A stretch of DNA of 64,000 nt, from NCBI GenBank assembly GCA_900540205.1, contig UQER01000016.1, forward strand, positions 1-64,000. Direction: 5' to 3'. The notes under the pieces were generated by a model, which worked only from the letters and a program-made list of their open reading frames with translations, was not told the origin of the DNA and did not search any database. A program made the translations under genes and the position numbers. Position 1 is the first letter of the stretch. Each line of letters begins with the position of its first letter. This document shows positions 32,819 through 41,619 of this stretch, piece after piece. Origin of the DNA: an uncultured Porphyromonadaceae bacterium. GTDB lineage: Bacteria; Bacteroidota; Bacteroidia; Bacteroidales; Muribaculaceae.

Positions 32819-34558
32819 ATGAAGCATTTTACACAATTCATCACACGGCGCGTGCTTGCGGCGATGGTGGCCACTGCCTCTATATTGCCGTTTGTACAGG
32901 CACAGATACCGGTCAACTACTACAATTCGTGTATCAACAAAAGCGGCGCGGAGCTTAAGACGGCTCTTCATGTGCTGCTTTACAACCACAACGAGGTGTC
33001 GAGCTACAGCAACCTGCCCAACTATTTCCGCAAGACCGATGTGTATCCTCCGGGCGATTCGCGCTACGGCCAGTGGTGGGACATGTACTCCGACATCCCC
33101 CTGAGATCCTCCACCTTCTCAGGGCTGAACCGTGAGCATGCCTTCCCTAAATCATGGTGGGGCGGCTCGACGGGGACCCCTGCGTATGTAGACCTCAACC
33201 ATCTCTATCCTGCCGAGGCCAGGGCTAACCAGGCCAAGAGCAATTATCCGCTGGGGGAAGTGCAGCTGCCTGCCCTGTTCGATAACTCCATTACCAAAGT
33301 AGGTTATCCCGTGAACGGTCAGGGTGGCGGAGCCAAGGAGGTGTTCGAGCCTGACGACGAGTATAAAGGCGATTTTGCCCGCACATATTTCTACATGGTG
33401 ACGTGCTACCAGAATCTCAGCTGGAAATACACCTATATGGTGAGCAACAACACCTATCCCACGCTTAACAACTGGTCCATCGACTTGCTGATGAAATGGC
33501 ATCGTGCCGACCCTGTGAGCGAAAAAGAGAAGAACCGTAACGAGGAAGTATACCGCGTGCAGTCAAACCGCAACCCTTTCATCGACTATCCGGAGCTGGC
33601 CGACTATCTGTGGGGCAGCAGGAAGGGCAGCCCTTGGACCCCCGGTTCCGTAGCACCTCCGGTGGGCGAACAGATGCTGATCGCTCCGGTCAACGGTCTT
33701 GACCTCGATTTCGGCCAGAATGCCGTGGGCGATGCGGCCACTTCCACTGTGCTGTTCCGTGGAGAAAACCTGCAGACCGACATTGCCGTGGCGATAATAC
33801 CTTATTCCAGAGGTTCCAACGATGCAGAACGCGAGCAGTATAAAAAGATGGCTTCGATGTTCACCATTGATGTCGAAACCTTGAGCAAGGCTAATATCAA
33901 TAGCCCGTCGGGTGTTTATCTACGCGTGACCTATACCCCTACGGAGGTGGGCGACCATCTTGCCAAACTTTCAATCGAAGGTGATCCAAACGAGGCTTCG
34001 CGTGAGGTGGTGCTCCGCGGAACAGGATGCCCTGTGCCCACCCTCAGCCGTCTCACGGCCTATGAGGCTTCCAATGTCACCTCCACCGGTTACACTGCCA
34101 CATGGAGCGCTGCTCCTGAAGAGGAGGATGTGGACTACTATGTGCTTACGCGCACAATCATAAACGGCGCAACCTCTACGGTAGAGACCATTGAGGCCGA
34201 GACCAACGAATATGAAATATCCGGCTGCACCCCCGGAACGCAGGAGGTGTACACGGTCCAGTCGGCCAAACTCGGCCATCTCTCCGACCCGTCGAATTCC
34301 ATCACCGTAAATCTCGAATCGAGCGGTATCGTCGACGTGGAGACCGACAATCCTCTTGGATGGGTGGCTTATAGCGGAGGTATACGCATAATCTGCGGAG
34401 AACCTCACACCGGTGTCATGATTTACGATGCCATGGGTCGTCTGATCCGAGTAATTGATTACGTGGAGAACAACACCACCATAGATCTGCCCTACGGTGC
34501 GTTCTTCATAGTGACCGACCAGCAGCGTACGCCGGCGCGTATCGTGGTACGTCCGTAA
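32819..34558 (+). CDS. Secreted endonuclease I family nuclease with C-terminal sorting-like domain
   Basis: A 579-residue exported nuclease. Signal peptide about 1-28. The endonuclease I domain follows, with the beta-beta-alpha metal motif GLNREHAFPKSWWGG at about 102-116 (His107) and DLNHLYPAEARANQAKSNYPLG at 125-146. Degradation of extracellular DNA or RNA for nutrients is the usual role. Then come an ASH/Ig-like domain (about 285-400) and a fibronectin-III-like domain (about 402-502). The last 65 residues (GVMIYDAMGRLIRVIDYVE to ARIVVRP) look like a type IX secretion C-terminal sorting domain. That last assignment is inference. The ATG at 32819 is clear. Confidence 0.88.
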   Translation: MKHFTQFITRRVLAAMVATASILPFVQAQIPVNYYNSCINKSGAELKTALHVLLYNHNEVSSYSNLPNYFRKTDVYPPGDSRYGQWWDMYSDIPLRSSTFSGLNREHAFPKSWWGGSTGTPAYVDLNHLYPAEARANQAKSNYPLGEVQLPALFDNSITKVGYPVNGQGGGAKEVFEPDDEYKGDFARTYFYMVTCYQNLSWKYTYMVSNNTYPTLNNWSIDLLMKWHRADPVSEKEKNRNEEVYRVQSNRNPFIDYPELADYLWGSRKGSPWTPGSVAPPVGEQMLIAPVNGLDLDFGQNAVGDAATSTVLFRGENLQTDIAVAIIPYSRGSNDAEREQYKKMASMFTIDVETLSKANINSPSGVYLRVTYTPTEVGDHLAKLSIEGDPNEASREVVLRGTGCPVPTLSRLTAYEASNVTSTGYTATWSAAPEEEDVDYYVLTRTIINGATSTVETIEAETNEYEISGCTPGTQEVYTVQSAKLGHLSDPSNSITVNLESSGIVDVETDNPLGWVAYSGGIRIICGEPHTGVMIYDAMGRLIRVIDYVENNTTIDLPYGAFFIVTDQQRTPARIVVRP

Positions 34559-34620
34559 TCGGGAATGATGCCGTCCAGCCTTCTGGTCGCGGCTACATTC
34601 TGATAATTGCACACGCGGCG

Positions 34621-34645
34621 GGGATACGGCTTGATGCCGTGTCCC
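34621..34645 (+). terminator. Weak terminator after the endonuclease gene
   Basis: A 10-bp stem with one G-T pair (34621-34630 with 34636-34645) closes a 5-base loop, and cacgc/gcgtg may extend it at the base. What follows is gaaaataacg rather than a T-run, so efficient termination on the plus strand is doubtful. Confidence 0.35.
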
Positions 34646-34709
34646 TGCTGTGGCGTGAAAATAACGAACCAATCATAAGTTGAATTTTTAAGCAGTTTAC
34701 ATCGGAAAT

Positions 34710-35699
34710 ATGCTCAAGAATGACTCGGACCAGCTGATGCTGATAATAAATCCGATTTCGGGCACAGGAACCAAAAAGGGGGTGGCCGGAATGGTGGAGC
34801 AACGTTTCTCAGCTCTCGGCTTTGAGGTGGATGTGCGCATCACCGGCGGACGTGGAGATGCCACCCGCCTGGCGCGCGAGGCTGTGGACAAAGGCTATAA
34901 AGGCGTGCTTGCGTGTGGCGGCGACGGAACGGTGAACGAGACGGCAACTGCCCTTTGTGGTTCGTCGACGGCGTTGGGCATTCTCCCGGCAGGTTCCGGC
35001 AATGGTCTGGCCCGGCATCTCGGCATCCCGGTAGATGTGGAGGCCGCCATCGGAATTGTGGCCGCCGACAACATAGTTGCCTGCGATTACGGCACGGTGA
35101 ACGACCATCCGTTTTTCTGCACATTCGGCATGGGCTTCGATGCAGCTGTCAGCCACCGTTTTGCCCGACAGAGCCGGCGCGGACTGCTGAGCTATGTTCG
35201 GAGCGCAGTGAGTGAGTATCTTCAGTTCCGTCCGCAGACCTATACCCTCAGTGCCAACGGCAAGATTCTCACTGAAAAGGCCTTCCTTGTGGCGGTATGC
35301 AATGCCTCGCAGTGGGGCAACAATGCCTATATTGCCCCGCAGGCCAGCATAACCGACGGATTGCTTGACATCATACTGGTGCACAGCGGTTCCCCCATCG
35401 ATGCAGCCGTGATGGGGATGGATATATTCACCGGGTTTATCAACAAAAACACAATGGTGCATTGCTTCCGTGCGCCTGCAGCCGTGATTTACCGTTCGGC
35501 GCCCGGCGAGGCGCACATCGACGGCGAACCGATGATGCTTGACAACATACTCGACATTAAATGCCGTCATGGCAAACTTCAGGTGTACGCACCCGAAACG
35601 GACGATACGTTCACACCCATAGTGACACCTGTGAGAGGGATGCTGCGCGATGCTAAAATAACGTTGTCGCATCTTTTCCAGACCATTGTGAAACATTGA
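34710..35699 (+). CDS. Diacylglycerol kinase family (YegS/BmrU-like) lipid kinase
   Basis: A 329-residue cytosolic lipid kinase. The start LMLIINPISGTGTKKG and the nucleotide motif GGDGTVNETATAL at 70-82 are diagnostic. LPAGSGNGLARHL follows at about 94-106. The C-terminal beta-sandwich ends near HGKLQVYAPE. Members phosphorylate diacylglycerol, ceramide or related lipids; in Bacteroidales the natural lipid may be a sphingolipid, which is only inference. The downstream GT2 start codon overlaps its stop codon (TGATG), so the two are translationally coupled, hinting at a shared lipid or glycolipid pathway. Confidence 0.92.
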   Translation: MLKNDSDQLMLIINPISGTGTKKGVAGMVEQRFSALGFEVDVRITGGRGDATRLAREAVDKGYKGVLACGGDGTVNETATALCGSSTALGILPAGSGNGLARHLGIPVDVEAAIGIVAADNIVACDYGTVNDHPFFCTFGMGFDAAVSHRFARQSRRGLLSYVRSAVSEYLQFRPQTYTLSANGKILTEKAFLVAVCNASQWGNNAYIAPQASITDGLLDIILVHSGSPIDAAVMGMDIFTGFINKNTMVHCFRAPAAVIYRSAPGEAHIDGEPMMLDNILDIKCRHGKLQVYAPETDDTFTPIVTPVRGMLRDAKITLSHLFQTIVKH

Positions 35700-36670
35700 T
35701 GCCTGATCCAGTTATGACGACTCCTGCTACAGCCGCCGCGTCAAATAAGCTGATTACTGTGGTTATTCCTGTTTTCAACCGGGAGCGGCTGCTTGTGCGC
35801 ACTCTCGATTCGATTGCTGCGCAGGATACCCGCCGCATCAGGCTCATTGTAGTTGACAACGCTTCGGCCGATGGAAGCCGCCGTGTGGCAGAGCAGTGGT
35901 GCAGGGCTCATGCTTATGTGGATGCCATCGTGACGGGTTGTGAGGTGCCGGGGGCTGCCGCCGCGCGTAATGCCGGGTTAAGACTTGCCGACACTCCTTA
36001 TGTGATGTTCTTCGATTCGGACGACGAGATGCTCCCCGGGCATCTTTCGATGGTTCTCCGAGGTATTGAAGAACACCCCGAAGCTGACATTCTGGGTTGG
36101 CCTGCCCTGATAGAGGTTGCTTCAGGAAAATCAATCGAAGGATATTTTAATCAGAGCAGTCCGTTGCTTTGGCATCTGGTGCATTCCACATTGTCAACTC
36201 AGCGATTTGTTGCCACTGCCGAGCTGCTGCATCGCATAGGAGGCTGGGATGAGTCGCTTTCAGGATGGGATGATTATGAGCTTGGGGTTAGGCTTCTCAT
36301 GGCAGCCCGGAGTGTGGTAAATATCAATGCTTCGGGTCATCCGACCATACGGGTGAATTTCACTGAGGAATCTATCACCGGCATCGGTTTTGCTGACAAT
36401 CCCGCAAAATGGGAACGGGCGTTGGACGCCGTGGAGCGAGACCTTGCCGCTGAGTGTCCGCGCATGCTCGGCTGGGTGGATTACCGCCGGGCGGTGCTTG
36501 CAGCGGAATATGCCCGTGAGGGGAACCCCGAAAACGCCGCACGCCTGCGGGCCTTGGCGGCCGACAGGCGTGGCAATAAATTGATGGTACGGCTGATTTA
36601 TTTCATTCACCGGCATTTCGGCCGCGGCAGCTGGCGCGTGGCATCGTTGTTTCTGCCGGGTGATTGCTGA
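35699..36670 (+). CDS. Glycosyltransferase family 2
   Basis: About 323 residues from the ATG at 35699, which shares its A with the TGA of the lipid kinase. The GT-A fold is seen in ITVVIPVFNRERLLVRTLDSI at about 18-38 and VVDNASADGSRRV at about 49-61. The metal-binding DxD is in MFFDSDDEML near 101-110, and GGWDESLSGWDDYELG near 180-195 is the acceptor-side motif. It has no membrane helix. The sugar and acceptor are unknown; coupling to the lipid kinase suggests a lipid-linked glycan. Its stop codon is one base from the opposing GH43 stop codon, with no terminator between. Confidence 0.9.
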   Translation: MPDPVMTTPATAAASNKLITVVIPVFNRERLLVRTLDSIAAQDTRRIRLIVVDNASADGSRRVAEQWCRAHAYVDAIVTGCEVPGAAAARNAGLRLADTPYVMFFDSDDEMLPGHLSMVLRGIEEHPEADILGWPALIEVASGKSIEGYFNQSSPLLWHLVHSTLSTQRFVATAELLHRIGGWDESLSGWDDYELGVRLLMAARSVVNINASGHPTIRVNFTEESITGIGFADNPAKWERALDAVERDLAAECPRMLGWVDYRRAVLAAEYAREGNPENAARLRALAADRRGNKLMVRLIYFIHRHFGRGSWRVASLFLPGDC

Positions 36671-36671
36671 T

Positions 36672-37664
36672 TCAGTCGGCCTGTTTGCTTGGGAATGCGG
36701 CACGCAGTGCCTTCAATTCTGATGCGCGGATGGGTATCACGGTGCCGTGGCGCGGGTGAAAATTCATGGATACTTTCTCTGATACGGGTGCGAAATGCTC
36801 GAGATCGGTGGTCTCCGCAAATTCATAACGCTTGTTCATGTAGACGTCGTACATGAGGATATACTTGTCCTGACCGATCAGTTTGAATGTTCCGGCACCT
36901 TCCACGGCATCCTTTGTCTGCTGCTTGTAGTCGGGCTGTTCGTTCCATTTGCCTGAGGTGAGAGACTTTGTGGTGGCCACCTTTATGCCGTTGCCGTGAC
37001 CTTCGGTCTTATAGAACATGTGATAACGTCCCTTGTCGAACACAATGTCGCCGTCGATGCACGATTTCTTGTCGGCAGGGATGAACAGCGGTTTCGGCTC
37101 GCCTTCCAGGTCGGTGAAGTCGGCATTTGCGTATGCGTAATGGATAACGTCAGGTGTGTCGCCGTACTGGAGCGAGAAGTAGACCATATATTTGCCTGCC
37201 TCCGGATCATAGATGGTCTGGGGCGCCCACACGCGTTTCAGATTCTCCTGCCCTGCGTAACGGTCGGGGAAATGGATGGCCGAGTGCTTCCAGTGGATAA
37301 GGTCGTCGGATTTGAGCAGGATGAGGCCACGGTTGGAGTCCCATCCGCGGTCAGATACCATGTCGGTCAGTACCATGTAGTATGCGCCGTCCTCGCCACG
37401 GAGCAGATGTGGGTCGCGCACGCCTCCGGTGACGCTTATTTCCTTTGAGTCGATTATCGGTTTATTGTCGTTCAAGGCCTTGTAGTTGAATCCGTCCTCG
37501 CTCACGGCATAACGCACAGCTTCTTCATCGCCGTGGTTCCCGGTGAAATATGTGAACAGATATGCCACATAGGGGTCTGCTTCAGTTTTTGCCTCATCGG
37601 CATGCGCCATGCACGGAATAGACATGGCTGACAATAATAAAATGTTTGCAAATAATTTTTTCAT
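36672..37664 (-). CDS. Secreted glycoside hydrolase family 43 protein
   Basis: A 330-residue exported enzyme, signal peptide about 1-22. The five-bladed propeller signatures are PYVAYLFTYFTGNHGDEEAV at about 31-50, TGGVRDPHLLRGEDGAYYMV near 78-97 (catalytic-type Asp), and the late KSCIDGDIVFDKGRYHMFYK. Family members release arabinose, xylose or galactose from plant or host glycans; no substrate is shown here. It is divergent from the GH2 beta-galactosidase, and their promoter boxes are only 13 bases apart. Joint control of the two enzymes is plausible. It converges on the GT2 gene with one base between stop codons. Confidence 0.85.
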   Translation of the reverse strand: MKKLFANILLLSAMSIPCMAHADEAKTEADPYVAYLFTYFTGNHGDEEAVRYAVSEDGFNYKALNDNKPIIDSKEISVTGGVRDPHLLRGEDGAYYMVLTDMVSDRGWDSNRGLILLKSDDLIHWKHSAIHFPDRYAGQENLKRVWAPQTIYDPEAGKYMVYFSLQYGDTPDVIHYAYANADFTDLEGEPKPLFIPADKKSCIDGDIVFDKGRYHMFYKTEGHGNGIKVATTKSLTSGKWNEQPDYKQQTKDAVEGAGTFKLIGQDKYILMYDVYMNKRYEFAETTDLEHFAPVSEKVSMNFHPRHGTVIPIRASELKALRAAFPSKQAD

Positions 37665-37698
37665 GGGTTGTCGGTGATAGGTTGGTAAAGTTTAGGTA

Positions 37699-37706
37699 CA
37701 AATATA
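37699..37706 (-). promoter_or_regulatory. -7 box for the GH43 gene
   Basis: Minus-strand TATATTTG followed by T, predicted start near 37691 and leader about 27 bases. A TTG lies 21 bases upstream, inside the opposing GH2 -7 box, so the two divergent promoters interlock. Confidence 0.55.
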
Positions 37707-37719
37707 CGGCAAATTATCC

Positions 37720-37727
37720 TAAATTTG
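37720..37727 (+). promoter_or_regulatory. -7 box for the GH2 gene
   Basis: TAAATTTG followed by C, predicted start near 37734 and leader about 50 bases. It overlaps the -33 region of the GH43 promoter on the other strand. Confidence 0.55.
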
Positions 37728-37753
37728 CAACAGCAATGCCGTTCACCCATCTT

Positions 37754-37783
37754 AAATCCTGTTTACGCAAATCCTGTTTACGC
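37754..37783. repeat. Perfect 15-base tandem duplication ending at the GH2 start codon
   Basis: The 15-mer aaatcctgtttacgc occurs twice in a row, at 37754-37768 and 37769-37783, and the GH2 ATG starts at the next base. It sits in the 5' leader where ribosomes load, so it is either a recent duplication or a leader element. Confidence 0.9.
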
Positions 37784-40264
37784 ATGAAAATCTCCAAAAT
37801 CCTGTTGTCTGTAATCCTCATGTCGCTTGGCGTGACAGCCATGCAGGCCCAGACCTTGTTCGGTAAAGCCACGCTGTTTAACGACGGATGGCTGTTCTCT
37901 TTATCAGATGCACCCGAAATGTCTACCGTTGAATATGTGGATTCCGGCTGGCGTCCGCTCACTCTGCCTCACGACTGGAGCATAGAGCATCTGGCCGCTC
38001 CTACGCTCAACAGCTGCACGGGTTATTTCCCCGGAGGGATAGGATGGTACCGTAAACACTTTGCCATTCCTGAAAATGCCGCCCCCAAGCAGTTCCTTTA
38101 CTTTGAGGGGGTGTACAACCGCAGCAAGGTTTATGTAAACGGTCATCTTGTGGGTGAGCGTCCCAACGGGTATGTGTCGTTCGCATATGATATAACTCCG
38201 TATCTGAACCCGGTCGGGGAGGACAATGTGATTGCCGTCAGAGTGGATCACTCCCGTGAGGCGGATTCAAGGTGGTACACCGGCTCCGGCATTTACAGGG
38301 ATGTCTATCTTGTAGGCGCGGAGAAGGCCCGTTTTGACCTTTGGGGTGTGGGCTGGCGCTGTTCCAACCTCACACCTTCTCATGCGGAAGTGGTGGTGGA
38401 CCTTGAGGCCGTGGATGAAAACCCCGGCTCAGGGCGCCTTACAGCAGAAGTGGAGGTTGTAGATTCGGCCGGCAAAGTGGTGGCACGCGCGCATGGTCGG
38501 ATTTCAGCCGACCGTAAAAATGAACTGACGCTGAAATGGAAGAATCCCCGCTTGTGGAATATTGAATCGCCTTATCTTTACACCCTCCGCGCTACACTTA
38601 AACGTGACGGGAAAGTTGTTGATCAGACCGATACACGCCTCGGATTGCGCACTTTGCACTTTGACCCGGACAAGGGGTTCGCACTCAATGGCCGGAATAT
38701 GAAGGTGAAGGGCGTGTGCCTGCATCACGATGCAGGTGTGCTCGGGGCTGTGGTTCCCAAGGCCATCTGGCGCACACGTCTTGAAAATCTTAAAAAGCTT
38801 GGCGTGAACGCCATCCGCATGAGCCACAACCCGCAGGCACCTGTAGTTTATGACCTGTGCGATGAACTCGGCCTTCTGGTAATGGACGAGGGGAGCGATG
38901 AATGGGAATTCCCCAAACGCAAGTGGGTGAAGGGATGGAATGTGGGTGAGCCGTCTTATGAAGGTTCATTCGACTTTTTCGAGGAATGGATTGACCGCGA
39001 TGTGGCCGACATGGTCCGCCGCGACCGTAACCATCCGTCGGTGTTCATGTGGAGCGTGGGCAACGAAGTGGATTACCCCAACGATCCATATTCCCATCCC
39101 GTGCTTGACGGCGCCAATTCAGCCATCAATCAGCCTATGTTCGGCGGCTATAATCCGGATGCCCCTGATGCGAGCCGTATCGGCGACATAGCCCACCGCA
39201 TAGCCGGTGTGATCCGTTCAATCGATACATCGCGCCCCGTCACCGGAGCTTTGGCCGGAGTGGTCATGTCGAATCAGACCACTTATCCGCAGGCCGTGGA
39301 CGTAGTGGGGTATAATTATACTGAAAACCGGTATGATGAGGACCATGCAACCTATCCCGACAGGGTGATTTATGGCTCTGAGAATGGCCAAGGCTATGAC
39401 GCATGGCTGGCCGTGCGCTATAAGGACTTTATTTCAGGGCAGTTCCTCTGGACTGGCGCCGATTATCTCGGTGAATCGGGCCGCTGGCCTTCGCGCGGCC
39501 TCGGCACCGGCCTACTCGGTTTTGACAATCTGCCCAAGGGGCGCGGCAAATTCCGTGCATCACTCTGGAGCAATGAGCCTGTGGCATTCCTTGGTGCATA
39601 TCCCTGTCCGCCGGCTCAATGGGGCGACTGGATGTCGATTGATGCCCCGGATGTTTGGAATTTTAACGAGGGTGACAGTGTGCGCGTGGTGTGCTACACC
39701 AATGCACACTACGCCCGGCTGCTGCTTAACGGCAAGGAGTACGGACCGCGCAAGGCATTCGATGAAAAGAAAGGTATGGTGCACTGGGACCTCCCGTTTG
39801 CGCCGGGCACACTTGTTGTGGAGGCATCGGATGAAAGCGGCAGGGTGGAGGCCACCGATACCATCGCCACCTCCGGATTGCCGTACGCCCTGCGTGTAAC
39901 AGAGCTTGACAACCGCGACGGAGTGCTCCAGCTGCTGGTGGAGGTGGTGGATGATAAAGGCGTTGTTGTGCGTCTCGCCGACAATAACATATCCTGCTTC
40001 GTGGGAGAGGCAGGCGGGCGCTCCCGCCATCGTCGCGGAAGAGGCCAGGGCCATGCCGGACGTGATCACGGCGTGAAGTTGCTCGGTCTGGAAACCTCAG
40101 ATAATTCGGATATGAGCGACCATCGCGACAACCGGTGCCGCGCGCACAATGGCCGCATTGTAGCCTATTTTACAATGGATAATAATGCGGTTGATGCCGG
40201 CCGTCCGGTTGAAATCCGTTTCACCGCCCCACTGTTGAAGCCGGCGGTGTACAAGGTGGATTAA
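37784..40264 (+). CDS. Secreted GH2 beta-galactosidase
   Basis: Removes terminal beta-galactose outside the cytoplasm. It has 826 residues from the ATG at 37784, which opens with a good signal peptide (about 1-22); longer in-frame starts upstream cross the promoter and are rejected. The sugar-binding domain has WSIEHLAAPT and GIGWYRKHF (about 65-93). The immunoglobulin-like domain and TIM barrel follow, with acid/base E428 in MWSVGNEVD and nucleophile E533 in IYGSENGQG. The C-terminal GH2 domains end LKPAVYKVD. Residues about 741-763 form an unusual Gly/Arg/His-rich insertion just before KLLGLET. It is divergent from the GH43 gene; no SusCD genes are adjacent. Confidence 0.93.
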   Translation: MKISKILLSVILMSLGVTAMQAQTLFGKATLFNDGWLFSLSDAPEMSTVEYVDSGWRPLTLPHDWSIEHLAAPTLNSCTGYFPGGIGWYRKHFAIPENAAPKQFLYFEGVYNRSKVYVNGHLVGERPNGYVSFAYDITPYLNPVGEDNVIAVRVDHSREADSRWYTGSGIYRDVYLVGAEKARFDLWGVGWRCSNLTPSHAEVVVDLEAVDENPGSGRLTAEVEVVDSAGKVVARAHGRISADRKNELTLKWKNPRLWNIESPYLYTLRATLKRDGKVVDQTDTRLGLRTLHFDPDKGFALNGRNMKVKGVCLHHDAGVLGAVVPKAIWRTRLENLKKLGVNAIRMSHNPQAPVVYDLCDELGLLVMDEGSDEWEFPKRKWVKGWNVGEPSYEGSFDFFEEWIDRDVADMVRRDRNHPSVFMWSVGNEVDYPNDPYSHPVLDGANSAINQPMFGGYNPDAPDASRIGDIAHRIAGVIRSIDTSRPVTGALAGVVMSNQTTYPQAVDVVGYNYTENRYDEDHATYPDRVIYGSENGQGYDAWLAVRYKDFISGQFLWTGADYLGESGRWPSRGLGTGLLGFDNLPKGRGKFRASLWSNEPVAFLGAYPCPPAQWGDWMSIDAPDVWNFNEGDSVRVVCYTNAHYARLLLNGKEYGPRKAFDEKKGMVHWDLPFAPGTLVVEASDESGRVEATDTIATSGLPYALRVTELDNRDGVLQLLVEVVDDKGVVVRLADNNISCFVGEAGGRSRHRRGRGQGHAGRDHGVKLLGLETSDNSDMSDHRDNRCRAHNGRIVAYFTMDNNAVDAGRPVEIRFTAPLLKPAVYKVD

Positions 40265-40285
40265 CCTTATAATCCGGAAGGGCCT

Positions 40286-41602
40286 TTATTCGCCGGAATA
40301 GATGAGTGTGCACCCCAGCAGCCGGTCGTAACGTTCGCCTGGCGCGCGGTAGTACACCGTCACGAGGTATTCGTTTACCGTCTGATAGAAGTTGCCTTCC
40401 GTCACGGCCGATGAGGCTTTGGCGTTGATGCCGTTGTTCAGCGGCGTGGCGTCGCGGCGTTTTGTGCCGTGCTGCACGCCCGACGGAAGTGTGAGGTACT
40501 GATAGTTGTATGCACCCTGTTTAAGAAGCATCTCCTTGTGATACACTCCGGCTTCGGAATCGTAGGCCATCTTTGACGATTCGTCGAAGCGTCTGTTTGT
40601 GAAATCACCTTCAATATACACGTCGGCACCCGGAACGGGCAGCATGTCGAGCACGAAATGAACCACCGAATAGTCGGCTTCCGTGTCGGAATCGTCGGCG
40701 TTGTATTCGCGGACGAAGAATCGCCCGTGCTGGGTGCTGTCGTACGTGTAGAGCGAGGAGTGCCTTGGTTTATCAAGCTCAACGAAATGGTGGTAGTATG
40801 GAGCGAAATAATCGATGTGGTCGATCCGCATGCCGGGGTATTGCATCTGCACTGTCTCCATGCGCCTGTATTCGTTTCCTGCAGGAAATATGAGTTGTGG
40901 CTGATGCTCGAACACCAGTGTGTTGCCCTCCATGCGTGATGGATGGCTCACGACGGCAGGATTGTCGGTGCGGCCGTTCTGTGTGATGCAGATGGAGAGG
41001 TCGTTGAATGCGTCGCGCACAGGGTAGCGGTTGAGGTCCACCCTGAATTCAAGCTGCTGGTTCGAGCCGTTGTAGTCAATGTCTGTGCGGGATGTGGCGT
41101 TGCCGCGTATGCCTACCGCACCTTCCGACACCATGAAGCGCACCTGCAGCAGGGTCTTTTCCGGGTCGTTTTCGGGATAGACTTTCAGCAGATAGTTGCC
41201 GGAAATGCGGAACTGGAAGTCGGCGTTGGGAAGCGTGATGGAGTAGTGCACATAATGGGTGGATGTGGCGCGTGAGAAAGCATAATCGGTGATATCGGCG
41301 TAGTTGAAACCGTCGAACACCTCGGCATCCACCAGATTCGATGGTTCCCAGCGGGAATTGCAGTGGTATATGGAATAGCGCAGGAACTCTCTGTCCTCGC
41401 TCATGCAGTCGAAGCCTATGTGCAGCTGGTCGGCGGAACCGAGTGTGATGACCGGGGGTGCAAGCCGGTTGCCCGACACATCCGTTGTGATTGTGCGGAA
41501 TTTCGGGTCGAAGATGCCGGTCGATGTGTTTTCGGCGGCGTTCATCGGAAACAGCGCGGCAATCGTCAGTAGTGCCGTGAGGAGAAAGGTCAGATGAGTC
41601 AT
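40286..41602 (-). CDS. Secreted DUF5103 family protein
   Basis: About 438 residues from the ATG at 41602, with a signal peptide ending near MNAAENTS. A GTG at 41623 that overlaps the ung stop codon by four bases would add seven residues before it; the ATG gives the cleaner signal. Conserved text includes SADQLHIGFDCMSEDREFLRYSIYHCNSRWEPSNL near 55-90. The region beginning near 315 (VPGADVYIEGDFTNRRFDESSKM) resembles a carbohydrate-binding-module-48-like fold. DUF5103 proteins are common in Bacteroidota and of unknown role; a surface or periplasmic beta-sandwich protein is what the sequence supports. It follows ung by 17 bases. Confidence 0.83.
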   Translation of the reverse strand: MTHLTFLLTALLTIAALFPMNAAENTSTGIFDPKFRTITTDVSGNRLAPPVITLGSADQLHIGFDCMSEDREFLRYSIYHCNSRWEPSNLVDAEVFDGFNYADITDYAFSRATSTHYVHYSITLPNADFQFRISGNYLLKVYPENDPEKTLLQVRFMVSEGAVGIRGNATSRTDIDYNGSNQQLEFRVDLNRYPVRDAFNDLSICITQNGRTDNPAVVSHPSRMEGNTLVFEHQPQLIFPAGNEYRRMETVQMQYPGMRIDHIDYFAPYYHHFVELDKPRHSSLYTYDSTQHGRFFVREYNADDSDTEADYSVVHFVLDMLPVPGADVYIEGDFTNRRFDESSKMAYDSEAGVYHKEMLLKQGAYNYQYLTLPSGVQHGTKRRDATPLNNGINAKASSAVTEGNFYQTVNEYLVTVYYRAPGERYDRLLGCTLIYSGE

Positions 41603-41619
41603 TCTGTATGTGGGATAGA

